This document shows positions 62,159-64,000 of a stretch of DNA of 64,000 bases, piece after piece. The notes beneath the pieces were generated by a model. It ran no database searches. It was given only the letters and a program-made list of their open reading frames with translations, and was not told the origin of the DNA. This stretch comes from an uncultured Tolumonas sp. (GTDB taxonomy: Bacteria > Pseudomonadota > Gammaproteobacteria > Enterobacterales > Aeromonadaceae): contig NZ_OY829945.1 of assembly GCF_963556105.2 (NCBI RefSeq), forward strand, positions 539,001 through 603,000, given 5' to 3'. A program made the position numbers and the translations under genes. Each line of letters opens with the position of its first letter. Within the stretch, counting starts at the first letter, position 1.

Positions 62159-62182
62159 AGCATTCTTTGCTCGATCTATAGT
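62154..62182 (+). promoter_or_regulatory. Promoter of PTS cluster 2
   Basis: TTTCAA (62154-62159), a 17-bp spacer, and TATAGT (62177-62182), 28 bp before the IIB ATG. The -35 is embedded in the operator. Confidence 0.65.
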
Positions 62183-62210
62183 GTGGCAACTTAAAAAAAG
62201 AGGAATCATC

Positions 62211-62516
62211 ATGAAGAAAATTATGTTGTGTTGTTCTGCTGGTATGTCGACCAGTCTGTTAGTTAAAAAAATGGTTGTTGAAGCGGAAAAACGAGGTTTG
62301 GCTGCGGAGATAAAAGCGTTTGGTGCTTCGGAGTTTGACGAGCAAATGCCTAACTATCAGGTGGTATTACTGGGGCCTCAAATCAAATACATGCAGCCTG
62401 AGTTGCAGGCGAAAGCTGCGACACGAGGCATCAAGGTTGAACCTATTGGCATGATGGATTACGGCATGCAACGCGCTGATAAGGTATTGGATTTCGCCTT
62501 ATCGCTGATCAGTTAA
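62211..62516 (+). CDS. PTS cellobiose-family component IIB (copy 2)
   Basis: 101 residues, active Cys 8 in IMLCCSAGMSTSLLVKKM. Nearly the same as the IIB at 47349-47654 over its whole length, including VVLLGPQIKYM and DYGMQRADKVLDFALSLI. AGAGGAA upstream fixes the ATG at 62211; the frame is open to 62181 but those codons fall inside the promoter. First gene of the second PTS cluster. Confidence 0.93.
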   Translation: MKKIMLCCSAGMSTSLLVKKMVVEAEKRGLAAEIKAFGASEFDEQMPNYQVVLLGPQIKYMQPELQAKAATRGIKVEPIGMMDYGMQRADKVLDFALSLIS

Positions 62517-62542
62517 TTACGTTAGCAAGGAAGAGAAAAACG

Positions 62543-63874
62543 ATGAATTCATTCTATAACATGCTAGTCGGTCTGATTGAACAACGGATCGGCCCATTAG
62601 CTGGGAAACTGGGTCAGCAGCGTTATGTTCTGTCTATCCGTGATGGTTTCGTGGCCGCATTACCATTCATGATCGTAGGCAGCTTCATGTTGGTATTCAT
62701 TTTCCCTCCTATTTCAAATGAAACCACGTGGGGCTTTGCTCGGGCTTGGCTTGATTTTTCAAATACCTATCGTAATGAGCTGATGTTGCCATTCAACATG
62801 AGCATGGGGTTGATGACGATCTTCATTTCTGTCGGCGTTGCATCAAGTTTAGGTCGTCAGTATTCATTAGATCCCATCACGACTGGGCTACTTTCACTGA
62901 TGTCGTTTATGTTGGTCGCTGCACCCTATAAAGATGGCGCTATATCGACACAATATTTCTCAGGCCAAGGTATTTTTACTGCGTTGATTTGTTCTATCTA
63001 TTCAACGGAAGTTTATGCCTGGCTAAAGCGCAACAACATTACTATCCGTTTACCGTCTCAGGTGCCAACGGGTGTCGCGCGCTCTTTTGAAGTACTAATC
63101 CCTGTTCTGGCGATTATTTTAACTTTGCATCCATTGAATCTGTGGCTGCAACATACTACGGGTATGATTCTGCCAGAAGCGATCATGCATATGCTTAAAC
63201 CACTGGTTGCCGCTTCTGATAGTCTGCCTGCGGTGTTACTGGCGCTTCTGGTTTGTCAGGTGCTGTGGTTTGCGGGTATTCATGGCACCATGATTGTAAC
63301 TGGCATCATGAACCCATTCTGGTTGGCAAATTTGGCTGCGAACCAAGCAGCACTGGCTGCCGGCCAACCAATTCCTCATACTTTCTTGCCTGCTTTCTGG
63401 GATCATTTTCTGTTTATCGGTGGTGTTGGCTCTACTTTACCACTGGCATTTCTGCTTATGCGCAGCCGGGCTGTACATCTGCGGACTATTGCTCGTATGG
63501 GCGTGGTACCTGGTTTGTTCAATATCAACGAACCAATCTTATTTGGTGCCCCGATCATCATGAACCCTATCTTCTTCCTGCCATTTATCCTGATCCCAAT
63601 GGTCAATGCGGTTCTGGCTTGGTTTGCGGTTAAATTTGATTTAGTGGCTAAAGTTGTCATGTTGACAGCGTGGACGACGCCAGCTCCGATTGGAGCTGCA
63701 TGGTCTACCAATTGGGCATTAAGTCCAGTCATCATGTGCTTCATCTGTATGGCCGTTGCTGCATTGATGTATTACCCGTTCGTACGCGCTTATGAAAAAA
63801 CGCTGCTGCAACAGGATACCGATAACGCTCAAGTAGAAGATGAAGACATGAGCGCTACACCAAGTCAGGCTTAA
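62543..63874 (+). CDS. PTS cellobiose-family permease IIC (copy 2)
   Basis: 443 residues, about ten membrane segments. It matches the copy-1 IIC segment for segment: RYVLSIRDGFVAALPFMIVGSFML, VLWFAGIHGTMIVTGIMNPFW, GGVGSTLPLAFLLMRSRAVHLRTIARMGVVPG and INEPILFGAPIIMNP. Differences cluster in loops and the acidic C-terminal tail (QDTDNAQVEDEDM). It imports a beta-glucoside, perhaps with a different preference from copy 1. 26 bp after IIB. Confidence 0.94.
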   Translation: MNSFYNMLVGLIEQRIGPLAGKLGQQRYVLSIRDGFVAALPFMIVGSFMLVFIFPPISNETTWGFARAWLDFSNTYRNELMLPFNMSMGLMTIFISVGVASSLGRQYSLDPITTGLLSLMSFMLVAAPYKDGAISTQYFSGQGIFTALICSIYSTEVYAWLKRNNITIRLPSQVPTGVARSFEVLIPVLAIILTLHPLNLWLQHTTGMILPEAIMHMLKPLVAASDSLPAVLLALLVCQVLWFAGIHGTMIVTGIMNPFWLANLAANQAALAAGQPIPHTFLPAFWDHFLFIGGVGSTLPLAFLLMRSRAVHLRTIARMGVVPGLFNINEPILFGAPIIMNPIFFLPFILIPMVNAVLAWFAVKFDLVAKVVMLTAWTTPAPIGAAWSTNWALSPVIMCFICMAVAALMYYPFVRAYEKTLLQQDTDNAQVEDEDMSATPSQA

Positions 63875-63931
63875 GTATTACTGGCTGCAGGCAATATGCG
63901 GCTTGCAGCCGGATTTAATGAGGAAAGGTTA

Positions 63932-64000
63932 ATGCAATATAAATTCCCTGAGGGGTTTTGGTGGGGAAGTGCGTCATCAGCAGCTCAATCGGAAGGCGCC
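63932..64000 (+). CDS. GH1 6-phospho-beta-glucosidase (copy 2), 3' truncated by the window
   Basis: Only 23 codons are visible, beginning MQYKFPEGFWWGSASSAAQS. This is the GH1 N-terminus and matches the start of the copy-1 enzyme at 45904 (QFPENFWWGSASSGPQSEGA). AGGAAAGG precedes the ATG. It completes the IIB-IIC-GH1 order of the second cluster, the same as in cluster 1. Confidence 0.85.
   Translation, partial: MQYKFPEGFWWGSASSAAQSEGA

Larger units (their letters stand above)
61727..62210. other. Control region of PTS cluster 2
   Basis: 484 bp without a gene. A GC-rich patch (61776-61807, with CCGGCGCCGG), a TAAGCGCTTA palindrome (61836-61845) and an AT-rich stretch lead to a degenerate TGAAATCGATGTCT half-box at 61971, then a CRP site, an operator and a promoter close to the IIB gene. 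Confidence 0.6.

Overview
The window reads as chromosomal DNA of a facultatively anaerobic gammaproteobacterium of the Aeromonadales. A Tolumonas-like organism is my best guess, inferred from gene content and not proven. The evidence is conserved enterobacterial-type neighbourhoods with Gammaproteobacteria-like proteins: hslR-hslO-pckA, sspA-sspB, rsmI / lpoA-yraN-diaA-dolP, rnpB, menFDHBCE with menA, and yihI...hemN. To these are added nrdD and a large cellulose / beta-glucan uptake locus. No rRNA, tRNA, CRISPR array, IS element or prophage was seen. One ERIC repeat is present.

Layout. 1-9.9 kb holds a truncated FAD/Fe-S oxidoreductase, pfkB with a YjbR-type gene, two paralogous unknown lipoproteins flanking a divergent HxlR regulator / nitroreductase pair, nrdD behind two NrdR boxes, and pckA. 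9.9-17.3 kb is housekeeping: hslRO, sspAB, dolP-diaA-yraN-lpoA, rsmI, and the RNase P RNA gene. 17.3-25.6 kb is the menaquinone set. The ERIC element lies between menB and menH and encodes the MenH C-terminus, and the rnpB terminator encodes the MenE C-terminus. 25.6-34.3 kb has an RhtB exporter, an M14 peptidase, a chemoreceptor with a hemerythrin domain, yihI, a 74-residue unknown, a diguanylate cyclase and hemN. 34.4-42.4 kb has a Fur-box cupredoxin-FTR1 pair, a serine dehydratase, and a fructose-type PTS with a fused HPr-EI-IIA protein and an AraC regulator. 42.6-43.1 kb is a glycine-zipper lipoprotein.

The last 21 kb (43.2-64.0 kb) looks like an integrated cellulose / beta-glucan module. 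Secreted or surface GH9, GH10 and GH3 enzymes would cut polymer to oligosaccharides. Two cellobiose-family PTS clusters (IIB-IIC-GH1-IIA at 44.2-47.7 kb and IIB-IIC-GH1 at 62.2 kb onward), plus an orphan IIC, would import and phosphorylate the sugars, and GH1 6-phospho-beta-glucosidases would split them. A ROK kinase could phosphorylate released hexose. A LacI-type regulator with nearby palindromic operators, and CRP-like sites, suggest substrate and catabolite control. A chemoreceptor is paired with a sugar-binding protein but no ABC transporter. The GH9-GH10 operon also carries an orphan GspG major pseudopilin and, directly after it, a 58-residue gene with a class III prepilin signal. That tiny pseudopilin-like gene is the most novel feature found.

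The two PTS promoters share almost the same geometry (CRP site, palindromic operator over the -35, 17-bp spacer, TATAGT) but have different operator sequences. This suggests duplication followed by regulator divergence. All functions are read from sequence and family knowledge; no database search was run.
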